A DNA stretch of 64,000 bases from Phytopseudomonas straminea (lineage in GTDB: Bacteria > Pseudomonadota > Gammaproteobacteria > Pseudomonadales > Pseudomonadaceae), in NCBI RefSeq assembly GCF_900112645.1, contig NZ_FOMO01000009.1, forward strand, positions 109,700 through 173,699. Reading direction: 5' to 3'. A program made the position numbers and the translations under genes. This document shows positions 55,585 through 63,695 of this stretch, in pieces. Under the pieces are notes generated by a model. It ran no database searches. It was not told the DNA's origin and saw only the letters and a program-made list of their open reading frames with translations. Numbering within the stretch: the stretch's first letter is position 1; each line of letters opens with the position of its first letter.

Positions 55585-55676
55585 CGACGGGCTATGCCCG
55601 CCCGGCACTTTGACTTCGTCGCTGCGCTGCTGCGCAGCTGGTCCCCGCGGTGGGCGATCAGTACGGTATGGAACAT
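55551..55676 (-). CDS. 41-codon leader ORF overlapping the uca start
   Basis: It starts at ATG 55676, with GAGGAC 8 bases upstream, and ends with TGA at 55551-55553, overlapping the uca start by 8 bases. The peptide begins MFHTVLIAHRGD, matching 9 of the first 12 residues of urea carboxylase (MFETVLIANRGE); the rest is unrelated (QLRSSAATKSK, then basic). The DNA of the matching part is about 77 percent identical over 35 bases. It could be a degenerate duplicate of the gene start or a functional leader peptide coupled to uca translation. It has no other recognised homology. Confidence 0.45.
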   Translation of the reverse strand: MFHTVLIAHRGDQLRSSAATKSKCRAGIARRGDLATENHYV

Positions 55677-55690
55677 GTTCGTGTCCTCGA

Positions 55691-55757
55691 CGTAGGGTGG
55701 GAAACCGCGAAGCGTTTTCCACCAGCTGTTCGTGGGTGGATGGCTTCGGCCATCCAC
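55691..55757. repeat. Double palindrome between allophanate hydrolase and uca
   Basis: Two adjacent hairpins: GGTGGGAAAC/GTTTTCCACC at 55696-55723 within a CGTAGGGTGGGAAA end, and GTGGATGG/CCATCCAC at 55736-55757. Same CGTAGGGTGGA repeat class as 46126-46194. It lies 9 bases past the allophanate hydrolase stop. Confidence 0.65.
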
Positions 55758-55766
55758 TCTGCGGGT

Positions 55767-57572
55767 TCAGTTCTTGGTGGCTTGCTGGCTGGCGATAAAG
55801 GCGCGCCAACCGCCGAAGCTGGTGATGTCGCGGGCATCACCGAGCGCCCAGGGCTCGCAGATGAAGCCCTTCACGCTGCGCCCGTCGGCCAGGGTCAGGT
55901 TGCCGATGCCCAGCGGCGCGGGAATCTCGGCGACGAACTCGCCAAAGCGCGCTAGGGGGATGTCCCACAGCTCGACGATGATCGAGCTGCCATCGGTGCT
56001 GCGCGCCAGGCCCGGCTTCGGCGGCACGGTGCCGGCCAGGGCGTAGAGGCGGTAGTCGGGCGAGGTAAGGGTCTGCTCGACCAGCACCGCGTCGCGGGTG
56101 GCCAGTTGGAAGTTCAGCGGCATGCCGGTCAGGTGCGCACCGACCACCGCGACCCGTACGCTGCCAGCCGGTATCGCCGTGGCAGCGGTTTGCGGCGGCA
56201 GGGCACGGCCGGTGGCGCCCAGTGGCAGCTCCAGGCTGGCCTGCCAGCGTTTGCCGAAGGCCGCCAGGGCGCGGTCATGCCAGGCCGGGGCGAGCAGGGT
56301 GATGCCGGCGGGCAGGCCGTCGTCGCGCAGGCCGGCCGGCAGCGCCAGAGCGGACAGGTCGGCGAGGTTGGTGAAGTTGGTGTAGGTGCCGAACTGGCTG
56401 TTGAACAGCACCGGCTCCTGCTGCATTTCGGCGAGGCTGCGAATGGTCGGCGAGGTCGGCACCACCAGGGCATCGAAGCCGGCCAGCGCGTCGTTGATGG
56501 CGCGGCTCAGTTCGGCGCGCAGGTACTCGGCCTTGTAGGCGTCGCAGGCGCTGTACTGGTGGCCGTTTTCGACGATGCCGCGCACCACCGGGTCGATATG
56601 CGCCGGGTCGACGCCTTCCACGGCAACCGTGCGCTCGGCGACCCAGGGGCCGTAATAGAGCTGCTCGGCCAACTGGCGGAACGGGCCGAAGTCGATGGTC
56701 TTGAGCGTCACGCCAAGGCTTTTCAGCTGCTCCAGCGCCTGCTCGAAAACCGCCTGGGTCTGGGTATCGCCAAAGAATTCCAGGCTGTCCGGTACGGCGA
56801 AGGTCGGTGCGGCCTGCATGCCGACCGGTGCGCTGTTGGGGTTTTGCCGTGAGTAGGCGTCGGCACTGTCGTAGCCACCAGCGATGCCCGCCACGGTTTC
56901 GGCATCGCCCACCGTGAGGGCGAAGATCGAGATGCAGTCGACGGTGCGGCACGCCGGCACCAGGCCGGTGTTGGGCAGCCAGCCCTTGGTCGGCTTGAGC
57001 CCGACGATATTGTTGAAGCCCGCCGGCACACGGCCCGAGCCAGCGGTATCGGTGCCCAGAGAGAACGGCACCAGGCCGCGTGCGACCACGCTGGCCGAAC
57101 CGGAACTGGAGCCGCCGCTGACGTAATCGGCATTGAAGCTGTTGACCACGGCGCCATGGGGCGAGCGGGTGCCGACCAGGCCGGTGGCGAACTGGTCGAG
57201 GTTGGTCTTGCCGATCAGGATGGCGCCGGCAGCGCGCAGGCGGCCAACCACCGTGGCGTCGGCTTCAGCCTGGTAGGCGAACTCCGGGCAGGCGGCAGTG
57301 GTAGCCCAGCCTGCAGCGTCGATGTTGTCCTTGATGGCGAAGGGCACGCCGTACAGTGGCAGCTTGCTCTGCTGGCCTTCGGCCTGGTCGAGCAGCGCCT
57401 GCAGCTGGCTCAGCTGGGCATCGAGCTGCGCTACGGTGGCGAGGCTGATCCAGGCGTTGTCGGCCGTATCGAGGGCCGCCAGCAGACCGTGCAGCAACTC
57501 GGCGGGTTGGGCGGCGTCACGGTAAGCCTGTTGCCAGTCGGCAAGGGTGAAGGCGAAAGAGGCGTGGGACAT
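55767..57572 (-). CDS. atzF: Allophanate hydrolase
   Basis: An amidase-signature enzyme that splits allophanate, the product of urea carboxylase, into ammonia and CO2. The 601 residues contain the Ser-cisSer-Lys triad: K81 in AIKDN, S155 in GGSSSGS and S179 in TDTAGSGR. A C-terminal domain (about 460-600) of allophanate-hydrolase type contains VAVVGAHLTGMPLNFQL. The start at 57572 is uncertain; an in-frame ATG at 57587 would add 5 residues. It is the first gene of the urea array, 15-30 bases downstream of the predicted sigma-54 transcription start. Confidence 0.94.
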   Translation of the reverse strand: MSHASFAFTLADWQQAYRDAAQPAELLHGLLAALDTADNAWISLATVAQLDAQLSQLQALLDQAEGQQSKLPLYGVPFAIKDNIDAAGWATTAACPEFAYQAEADATVVGRLRAAGAILIGKTNLDQFATGLVGTRSPHGAVVNSFNADYVSGGSSSGSASVVARGLVPFSLGTDTAGSGRVPAGFNNIVGLKPTKGWLPNTGLVPACRTVDCISIFALTVGDAETVAGIAGGYDSADAYSRQNPNSAPVGMQAAPTFAVPDSLEFFGDTQTQAVFEQALEQLKSLGVTLKTIDFGPFRQLAEQLYYGPWVAERTVAVEGVDPAHIDPVVRGIVENGHQYSACDAYKAEYLRAELSRAINDALAGFDALVVPTSPTIRSLAEMQQEPVLFNSQFGTYTNFTNLADLSALALPAGLRDDGLPAGITLLAPAWHDRALAAFGKRWQASLELPLGATGRALPPQTAATAIPAGSVRVAVVGAHLTGMPLNFQLATRDAVLVEQTLTSPDYRLYALAGTVPPKPGLARSTDGSSIIVELWDIPLARFGEFVAEIPAPLGIGNLTLADGRSVKGFICEPWALGDARDITSFGGWRAFIASQQATKN

Positions 57573-57612
57573 GCACTGAGATTCCATCTTGTATCCAAGT
57601 TGAAATCTCTAG

Positions 57613-57628
57613 AGCAATAGCGGTGCCA
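57613..57628 (-). promoter_or_regulatory. Sigma-54 promoter of the urea operon
   Basis: On the minus strand the sequence TGGCACCGCTATTGCT has TGGCAC and TTGCT separated by 5 bases, so GG (-24) and GC (-12) are 10 bases apart. This is the exact sigma-54 pattern TGGCAC-N5-TTGCW. Transcription would start near 57602, just upstream of allophanate hydrolase, in an AT-rich stretch. NtrC activation under nitrogen limitation is the natural expectation; I did not find a convincing NtrC site. The gap 57573-57912 otherwise holds a REP pair. Confidence 0.8.
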
Positions 57629-57772
57629 GTTTTTAACGAACTGATTTATATGGATTTTATTTTTATCAGGCTGTTTTTTAAGCTGTTTCTGCACCTTGTC
57701 GGAGCTTGGTGGAGCCTTTTGGTGCGACGTTCGTTGGAGGCAGCTACGCAGGCTTTGAGAAAGTCCAGAATC

Positions 57773-57879
57773 TGTAGGAGCGGGCCATGCCCGCGAAAAT
57801 CGAGAGGCGATCAGCGATAGCAATGGAATGTCCGCGATCGCTTCGCGGGCATGGACTAGGCGTCCCCGCCCGCTCCCAC
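57773..57879. repeat. REP pair upstream of the urea operon
   Basis: TGTAGGAGCGGGCCATGCCC at the left and CCCGCCCGCTCCCACA at the right are inverted, each with its own GCCCGCGA/TCGCGGGC hairpin half. The unit is the typical two-REP palindrome of Pseudomonas, lying between the divergent-end region of atzF and the yrfG stop. Confidence 0.7.
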
Positions 57880-57912
57880 AATGTTTTTGTACCAGCCAAC
57901 CTCAGTGCTGAC

Positions 57913-58572
57913 TTATAACCCCTGCAACAACTCCCGGTAATCGCCCACCGCGGCGAACTCCTCGGTGTCCTTCACGCCCTTGCGGCTATCGGGTTCGTAC
58001 ACTGCCAGCAGGTGTTTCACGCCGAAGCGCCCGGCGCTGCGCAGGATCGGCAGGTTGTCGTCGATAAACAGGCTGCGCGCCGGCTCGAACGTCAGGTCCT
58101 GCTGCAGGGCCGCCCAGAACTGCTGGTCTTCCTTGGGAAAGCCATAGTCGTGGGAGCTGATCATGCGGTCGAAGTAGGGCGCCAGTTCGATGCGTTCCAT
58201 CTTCAGGGACAGGGAGTCGCGGTGGGCGTTGGTGATCATCACCACCTGTTTGCCGGCCTGGCGGATGGCGGCGAGAAAGGTGTCGGCGTCCGGGCGCAGG
58301 GCGATCAGGTCGGCGACCTCGCGCTTGAGGTCCTTGATCGACAGCTTCAGCTCGCGGCTCCAGAAGTCCGTGCAGTACCAGTTCAGCTGGCCGGCGTGCT
58401 CGGTGAACAGCGGCTGCAATTCGGCATCGGCCAGGGCGCGGCTGATGCCGTGGTGCTCGGCGTAGCGCTGCGGCAGGTGCTCGAGCCAGAAGTGGTTGTC
58501 GAAGTGCAGGTCCAGCAGGGTGCCGTCCATGTCCAGCAGGACGGTGTCGATGTCGGACCAGGGCAGGTTCAT
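57913..58572 (-). CDS. yrfG: GMP/IMP nucleotidase YrfG (HAD family)
   Basis: A HAD phosphatase of 219 residues that removes phosphate from purine nucleotides. Motif I is LLDMDGTLLDL near residues 12-22 with the nucleophile aspartate, motif II is in MITNAHRDSL, and the motif III/IV region is FIDDNLPIL. A cap domain of about 60 residues (LTWYCTD-like region, here NWYCTDFWSREL) follows motif I. The ATG at 58572 gives MNLPWSDIDTVLLDMDG, the family start. It is divergent from nudE. Confidence 0.9.
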   Translation of the reverse strand: MNLPWSDIDTVLLDMDGTLLDLHFDNHFWLEHLPQRYAEHHGISRALADAELQPLFTEHAGQLNWYCTDFWSRELKLSIKDLKREVADLIALRPDADTFLAAIRQAGKQVVMITNAHRDSLSLKMERIELAPYFDRMISSHDYGFPKEDQQFWAALQQDLTFEPARSLFIDDNLPILRSAGRFGVKHLLAVYEPDSRKGVKDTEEFAAVGDYRELLQGL

Positions 58573-58706
58573 GGCGAGGCAACTCTCCAGGTGGTAAATG
58601 GCGGTACGCTGCCTGCAGGTCGTCAAATGCTACGGCGAGGACGCAGACAATCAGGGCAGGCACGGTATGATAACCGTTCCGGTCAGCCCAACAGCAGGAC
58701 TCACCC

Positions 58707-59273
58707 ATGCGTCAGAAGCCCACCGTCATCGCCCGCGAGATCGTCGCCAGCAGCCGCCTGTTCCGTGTCGAGGAGATCCAGTTGCGCTTCAGCAACGGCG
58801 CCGAGCGCACCTATGAGCGGCTGGTCGGGCGCGGCACCGGCCATGGCGCGGTGATGATCGTGGCGATGGCCGATGACGAGCACGTGCTGTTGGTCGAGGA
58901 ATACTGCGGCGGCACCGGCGAGTACGAGCTGTCGCTGCCCAAGGGCCTGATCGAACCGGACGAAGACGTGCTCGATGCCGCCAATCGCGAATTGCAGGAA
59001 GAGGCCGGCTTCGGCGCCCGCCGCCTCGAGCACCTGACCGAGCTGAGTCTGTCGCCGGGCTACATGAGCCAGAAGATCCAGGTGGTGCTGGCCCGTGATC
59101 TTTATCCACAGAGCCTGCCCGGCGACGAGCCCGAGCCGCTGCGGGTCGACAAGGTCAGCCTGCGCGAACTGTCCGCGCTGATTCAGCATCCACAGTTCAG
59201 CGAGGGTCGCGCCCTGGCGGCCCTGTACCTGGTGCGCGACCTCCTGGAGCAACGTGGGGAACTGAGCCGATGA
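58707..59273 (+). CDS. nudE: ADP compounds hydrolase NudE
   Basis: A Nudix hydrolase of 188 residues that cleaves ADP-ribose, NADH and related compounds. The Nudix box is complete: G at the start of GLIEPDEDVLDAANRE, then LQEEAGF, matching G-x5-E-x7-RE-U-x-EE-x-GU. It begins MRQKPTVIAREIVASSRLFR as in other NudE proteins. The stop overlaps the cysQ ATG (ATGA), so the two are coupled. The same order occurs in P. aeruginosa as I recall. Confidence 0.95.
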   Translation: MRQKPTVIAREIVASSRLFRVEEIQLRFSNGAERTYERLVGRGTGHGAVMIVAMADDEHVLLVEEYCGGTGEYELSLPKGLIEPDEDVLDAANRELQEEAGFGARRLEHLTELSLSPGYMSQKIQVVLARDLYPQSLPGDEPEPLRVDKVSLRELSALIQHPQFSEGRALAALYLVRDLLEQRGELSR

Positions 59274-60091
59274 ATCATCCGTTATTGCCCGGTGTGCTGG
59301 ATCTGGTGCAGCGCGCCGGTGAGGCCATCCTGCCGTTCTGGCGTCAGGGCGTGGATGTGATCGAGAAAGCCGATGCCTCGCCGGTCACCGCCGCCGACCT
59401 GGCCGCCCACGGCATCCTGGCCGAGGGCCTGCTGGCGCTGGAACCGAGCATTCCCGTGTTGTCCGAGGAAGATGCCGATATCGCCCTGGGCGAGCGGGCC
59501 GGCTGGTCGCGTTGGTGGTTGGTCGACCCGCTGGACGGCACCAAGGAATTTATCGCCGACAGCGAGGAATTCACCGTCAACGTGGCGTTGATCGAGCAAG
59601 GTGAAGTGGTCTTCGGCGTGGTCGGCATTCCCGCCACGGGCGTGATCTATCACGGCGGCCGCGCGTTCGGCGCCTGGCGGATCGAGCCGGGCAAGCAGCC
59701 CCAGGCGATCACCATGCGTGAGGCGCCAGTCACTGGCCTGACCGTGGTCGCCAGCCGCCGCCATGGCAGCGCCCTCCAGGAACAGCTGCTGGCCGCGCTG
59801 TTGGCTCGTTTCGGCGAGATCGAGCGGGTCAGCGTCGGCAGTTCACTGAAGTTCTGCCAACTGGCCGAGGGCAGCGCCGACTTCTACCCACGCCTGGCAC
59901 CCACCTCGCAGTGGGACACCGCTGCGGCGCAGGGCGTGCTGGAAGGCGCAGGCGGCGTGGTGCTGACGCTGCAGGGCGGGCCGCTGCGCTACGAAGCCCG
60001 CGAGTCGTTGCTCAACCCGTTCTTCCTGGCGTTGCCGGCGGATGCCGAGTGGCGTGGGCTGATCGTGGAAGAGGCAAAGGCGCTGGGTTAG
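59270..60091 (+). CDS. cysQ: 3'(2'),5'-bisphosphate nucleotidase CysQ
   Basis: CysQ hydrolyses 3'-phosphoadenosine 5'-phosphate to AMP in sulfate assimilation. It belongs to the lithium-sensitive inositol monophosphatase fold. The 273 residues show the metal-binding motifs LSEEDADI and WLVDPLDGTKEF (with DPLDGT near residue 86), and the C-terminal PTSQWDTAAAQGVLEGAGG. It overlaps nudE by 4 bases. A REP-like palindrome follows, and fabY is convergent. Confidence 0.95.
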   Translation: MNHPLLPGVLDLVQRAGEAILPFWRQGVDVIEKADASPVTAADLAAHGILAEGLLALEPSIPVLSEEDADIALGERAGWSRWWLVDPLDGTKEFIADSEEFTVNVALIEQGEVVFGVVGIPATGVIYHGGRAFGAWRIEPGKQPQAITMREAPVTGLTVVASRRHGSALQEQLLAALLARFGEIERVSVGSSLKFCQLAEGSADFYPRLAPTSQWDTAAAQGVLEGAGGVVLTLQGGPLRYEARESLLNPFFLALPADAEWRGLIVEEAKALG

Positions 60092-60127
60092 CGACAGATC
60101 GTTAACCAGATGATCCGGCTTTTGCTG

Positions 60128-60170
60128 GGCTCGCCTTTGCGAGCGTTCGCGGGCATGGCCCGCTCCCACA
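60128..60170. repeat. REP element between cysQ and fabY
   Basis: GGCTCGCCTTTGCGAGCG forms a small hairpin, followed by TCGCGGGCATGGCCCGC and CTCCCACA, the same class as the REP at 57773-57879. It lies between convergent genes. Confidence 0.6.
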
Positions 60171-60186
60171 AGTTTGGCTTCGACTG

Positions 60187-62088
60187 TCAGTCCAGCATGT
60201 CGCTGTAGCGATCATCCTTTTTATACACCAGCGGCTGGGCGAAGCCCGGCACCTTGATCTGCGCGTCATCGATGGCGATTTCGGTGTCGTCGATCAGGTC
60301 GTTGCCGAAGTTGTAGATGACCTCCAGCTGGCCCTTGGTCGCCTGCTCGTCGTAGGCCTGGGCGTTGGCGCGGGTCTGCTCGCGGCGCTGCTGGTAGGCG
60401 CTGAACGCCGACTCGCCGTGGCGCTTGCGCAGCATGCGCTCGACCACATGGGGGGCCAGCACCACGGCGCTGGCATTGTTGCCGCCAAAGCCCTTGGAGT
60501 TGATGAAGCACACGTCCATGCGCTGGTCATGGCGGTCGACGTTGCTGATGCTCAGATGCTGCTGGTGTACGTCGCTGGCCACTTCATCTATGGTCTTGAT
60601 GCCGGGGATGATGCCGTACTTGAAGGTGCCCAGGGCGGAGATCACCTGGTCGCCACTGGCGGTGGCCAGGGAGTGGCCGACGAAGGCTTTTACCGCCGCG
60701 ACCGGCCAGCTGTCGATGGCGAAGGCGGCGGCAACGCGGTCCAGCAGTTCGGATTCGGTGACCCGGTTGGCCGGGGTGCTGGAGCCGTGGGCATGCACGA
60801 AGCTGCGCTGGCGCACGGCGTCGATACCGACCAGCTGAGTGGCAGCGGCGACTGCCTTGGCGACGGTCAGGTAATTGCCCGGGCCTGGCGCGGAAATGGA
60901 TTTCTTGAAGCCGTCGGCGTTGATGAACACGTCGGTGGCGGCGCCATGGATATCGGCGCCCAGCTGCAGGGCCAACTCATCGTCCATCAGCACCACGAAC
61001 TGACAGGCCTCGGACAGGGTGAAGCCACAGTTCTCGCCGAACGGCCGGCTGGCGCGGCGGAAGTCGACGTCGTCCTTGCCTTCGATAAGGCGCAGGCCAT
61101 CTTCGGTGGCCAGGGCGCCCATGGCGCCGTAGCCCTCGATACACTCGGCGTTGATCGGTGCTTCACTGTTGCCGACGATCACCACGCGGGCTTTGCCGGC
61201 GTTGATCTGCTCGATGCCCTTCTGCAGGTTGTACAGGAAGGTCGCGCAAGCACCGGTTACGCTGCCGGTGGTGCCGACGCTGCCCAGCACGTAGGCGTTG
61301 ATGAAGTCGGCCGGCATGGTGTTCAGGCCCAGGGCCAGCTGCTTGGAGCTGACGCGGTGGCCCTTGAGGCGCGACTGCATGAGGCCGCCGAAACCGTTCT
61401 CGTCGAGCTGGCTCATGATACTGCCGGCGAACACGGCGATCTCGTCAGGCGCCACGTGGTCGACGATGGTCTGCCATGGCACGCCGGTGGCACGCAGGGC
61501 GTCGGTCACGCCGACCACGGCCATCTGCAGGCCACGGGGGTGGAAGCGCGAGTTGTACAGCTCGCCAGGCTCGAAGCCGGTGGGCAACTGGCCGGCGGAT
61601 TTCACCGGCAGGGCGCGGTAGCTGTCGACCTTGAATTCGCAGCTGTCATGCAGAGTGACGCGCACGTCATTGCCGCCCAGTTCTTCGACCGACCAATTGG
61701 CCGGCAGCGGCTCGGGCAGCTGCTTGCGGCTGCTGACGAAGGTCAGGCTGCCGGCTTCGCCACCCACCGCGATGCTCTTGTGCCAGTGGGCGGCATCGGG
61801 ATCCAGGTGCTGCTTTTCGATGCGGCGCACCAGGGTCGAGGCAAGAATCTGCGTGCCGTAGCGGCGCTCGATGTCGGCGGGCGACAGGGCTTCGCCGTCC
61901 TGGCTCTGGTAACGGCCATCCACCACGCGCACCAGCTTGGTCATTACCGCGAGGCCAGTAAGGGTTTCCTGACGTGCCTGTTCGTCCAGCGATTCGATCA
62001 CCGTACGGCGGAAACCGTGGTGGAAGGAGCTGCGGCCAGCGGCGTTATAGCCACCGAAACCGACGATCACAGGCAAACGAGACTTCAC
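60187..62088 (-). CDS. fabY: Beta-ketoacyl-ACP synthase FabY
   Basis: FabY catalyses the initial condensation of acetyl-CoA with malonyl-ACP in Pseudomonas, the role that FabH has in E. coli. The 633 residues closely match P. aeruginosa PA5174. The active-site cysteine is C281 in VTGACATFLYN, and the thiolase-fold histidines are in FVHAHGSSTPANR and AFVGHSLATASG. The C-terminus VYKKDDRYSDMLD is family-typical. The start is the GTG at 62088, preceded by AAGGAG; it encodes MKSRLPVIVGFGGYN. The gene is in the same place next to cysQ as in P. aeruginosa. Confidence 0.94.
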   Translation of the reverse strand: MKSRLPVIVGFGGYNAAGRSSFHHGFRRTVIESLDEQARQETLTGLAVMTKLVRVVDGRYQSQDGEALSPADIERRYGTQILASTLVRRIEKQHLDPDAAHWHKSIAVGGEAGSLTFVSSRKQLPEPLPANWSVEELGGNDVRVTLHDSCEFKVDSYRALPVKSAGQLPTGFEPGELYNSRFHPRGLQMAVVGVTDALRATGVPWQTIVDHVAPDEIAVFAGSIMSQLDENGFGGLMQSRLKGHRVSSKQLALGLNTMPADFINAYVLGSVGTTGSVTGACATFLYNLQKGIEQINAGKARVVIVGNSEAPINAECIEGYGAMGALATEDGLRLIEGKDDVDFRRASRPFGENCGFTLSEACQFVVLMDDELALQLGADIHGAATDVFINADGFKKSISAPGPGNYLTVAKAVAAATQLVGIDAVRQRSFVHAHGSSTPANRVTESELLDRVAAAFAIDSWPVAAVKAFVGHSLATASGDQVISALGTFKYGIIPGIKTIDEVASDVHQQHLSISNVDRHDQRMDVCFINSKGFGGNNASAVVLAPHVVERMLRKRHGESAFSAYQQRREQTRANAQAYDEQATKGQLEVIYNFGNDLIDDTEIAIDDAQIKVPGFAQPLVYKKDDRYSDMLD

Positions 62089-62305
62089 GCGGACACTCCT
62101 TAAACTATTCAGATCGGCACGCAAGACAGGCGCGTACCGGGTCAGCGGGTCGAGCGCGGCGCGCTTTCTTATCAAGAAGAAGGCGCCATGATGACTTTTC
62201 AGGTGCCTATGCTGACGCGATTCATGACCCGCAAGTCACGACTGGATACAAGGTTACCCGTTATCGCGGGCGGCGGCACGACCCACATGTACGCGGTCCT
62301 CAACG

Positions 62306-62338
62306 AAGAAGCCCGACGCTAGGCCGGGCTTCCTTTTC
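62306..62338 (-). terminator. Terminator after dctM
   Basis: GAAGCCCG at 62308-62315 pairs with CGGGCTTC at 62325-62332, with a 9-base loop. On the minus strand it is followed by TTCG, and on the plus strand by CTTTTCT. It lies downstream of dctM and upstream of fabY. The remaining 323-base gap (62089-62411) contains no gene and presumably the fabY promoter. Confidence 0.55.
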
Positions 62339-62411
62339 TATCGCGTGGAACAGCCTGTACAACGGCTTACGAGCTAGAGCCCTGCTTCAATGCCGCAGGG
62401 CGCAGCAACCA

Positions 62412-63695
62412 TCAGTTCATACCCAGCCAGTTCGGCAGCGCCAGGGAAATGAACGGCACGTACGTCACCAGGATCAGGAATGCCAGCATCACCAGCAGCC
62501 ACGGCGATACGGCGCGCACCGTGCGGGTCAGCGGCATGCCGGTGACCGCCGAGGTGACGAACAGGTTGAGCCCGGTCGGCGGCGTGATCAGACCGATTTC
62601 CATGTTCACCACCATGATGATGCCCAGGTGGATCGGGTCGATACCCAGCTGCATGGCGATCGGGAACAGGATCGGCGCCAGGATCAGGATGATCGCCGAC
62701 GGCTCCATGAAGGTGCCGGCGATCAGCAGCACGATGTTCACCACGATCAGGAACTCGATCGGGCTGAAGCCCTGATCCACTACCCAGGCGGTGATCGACT
62801 GCGGGATCTGCTCGGTGGTCAGCACATGGGCGAACAGCATGGCGTTGGCGATGATGAACATCAGCACCACGCTGAGCTTGCCGGCCTCGATGAACACCTT
62901 CGGGCATTCGCGAACGGTCATGTCCTTGTAGATGAAGATCGCCACGAAAGCAGCGTACACCGCGGCCACCGCGGCGGCTTCGGTCGGCGTGAACATGCCC
63001 GAGTAGATGCCGCCGAGGATGATCACGATCAGCGCCAGGCCCCAGCCGGCCTTGCGCCCAGCCGTGAGGATCTCGGCCATCGAGGCGCGTGGCAGCGACG
63101 GCATGTTCTTGACCCGGGCGATGATGTAGATGGTGACCATCAGGAACACGCCCAAGAGCAGCCCCGGCACCACACCGGCCATGAACAGCTTGCCCACCGA
63201 GGTTTCGGTCGCAGTGGCGTAGACCACCATGACGATCGACGGCGGAATCAGGATGCCCAGGGTACCGGCGTTACAGACGATGCCGGCGGCGAACTCCTTC
63301 TTGTAGCCCGAGCGCACCATGCCGGCGATGACGATGGAGCCGACCGCTGCCACGGTGGCCGGCGACGAGCCGCTCAGCGCGGCGAACAGCATGCACGCCA
63401 GGATCGCGGCGATGGCCAGGCCACCCTTGATGTGGCCGACGCAGGCGTTGGCGAAATCGATCAACCGACGGGCCACGCCGCCGCTGGTCATGAATGCGCC
63501 GGACAAGAGGAAGAACGGGATGGCCAGCAGCGTGTAGTGCTCGCTGGTCTCGAACAGCTTGATCGCCAGCGAACGCACCGAGTCGTTGCTGAAGAACAGG
63601 ATGGTCATGGCCCCGGACAAGCCCAGGGAAATCGCCACCGGAATGCCGATGAACATCAGCGCGAACAGGGCGATGAACAGAAATGCGATGGTCAT
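62412..63695 (-). CDS. dctM: TRAP dicarboxylate transporter large permease DctM
   Basis: The large membrane subunit of a TRAP transporter, which imports C4-dicarboxylates with a sodium or proton gradient. The 427 residues contain about 12 hydrophobic segments and conserved stretches such as GSSPATVAAVGSIV, NAGTLGILIPPSIVMVVYA (split over two turns), FTPTEAAAVAAVYA and GLITPPTGLNLFV. The start overlaps the dctQ stop by 4 bases. It corresponds to the dctPQM operon of P. aeruginosa (PA5167-PA5169) by neighbourhood. Confidence 0.93.
   Translation of the reverse strand: MTIAFLFIALFALMFIGIPVAISLGLSGAMTILFFSNDSVRSLAIKLFETSEHYTLLAIPFFLLSGAFMTSGGVARRLIDFANACVGHIKGGLAIAAILACMLFAALSGSSPATVAAVGSIVIAGMVRSGYKKEFAAGIVCNAGTLGILIPPSIVMVVYATATETSVGKLFMAGVVPGLLLGVFLMVTIYIIARVKNMPSLPRASMAEILTAGRKAGWGLALIVIILGGIYSGMFTPTEAAAVAAVYAAFVAIFIYKDMTVRECPKVFIEAGKLSVVLMFIIANAMLFAHVLTTEQIPQSITAWVVDQGFSPIEFLIVVNIVLLIAGTFMEPSAIILILAPILFPIAMQLGIDPIHLGIIMVVNMEIGLITPPTGLNLFVTSAVTGMPLTRTVRAVSPWLLVMLAFLILVTYVPFISLALPNWLGMN

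Noticed and set aside
51866..55798. A 1310-codon open frame on the plus strand
   Set aside because: It is antisense to urea carboxylase, which has full domain and motif support. The plus-strand translation is low-complexity and matches nothing I know; it is a by-product of high GC third positions.
57691..57730. GCACC and GGTGC half-sites upstream of the sigma-54 promoter as an NtrC site
   Set aside because: The half-sites are 12 to 25 bases apart instead of the spacing of a single NtrC dyad, so I cannot call a site.
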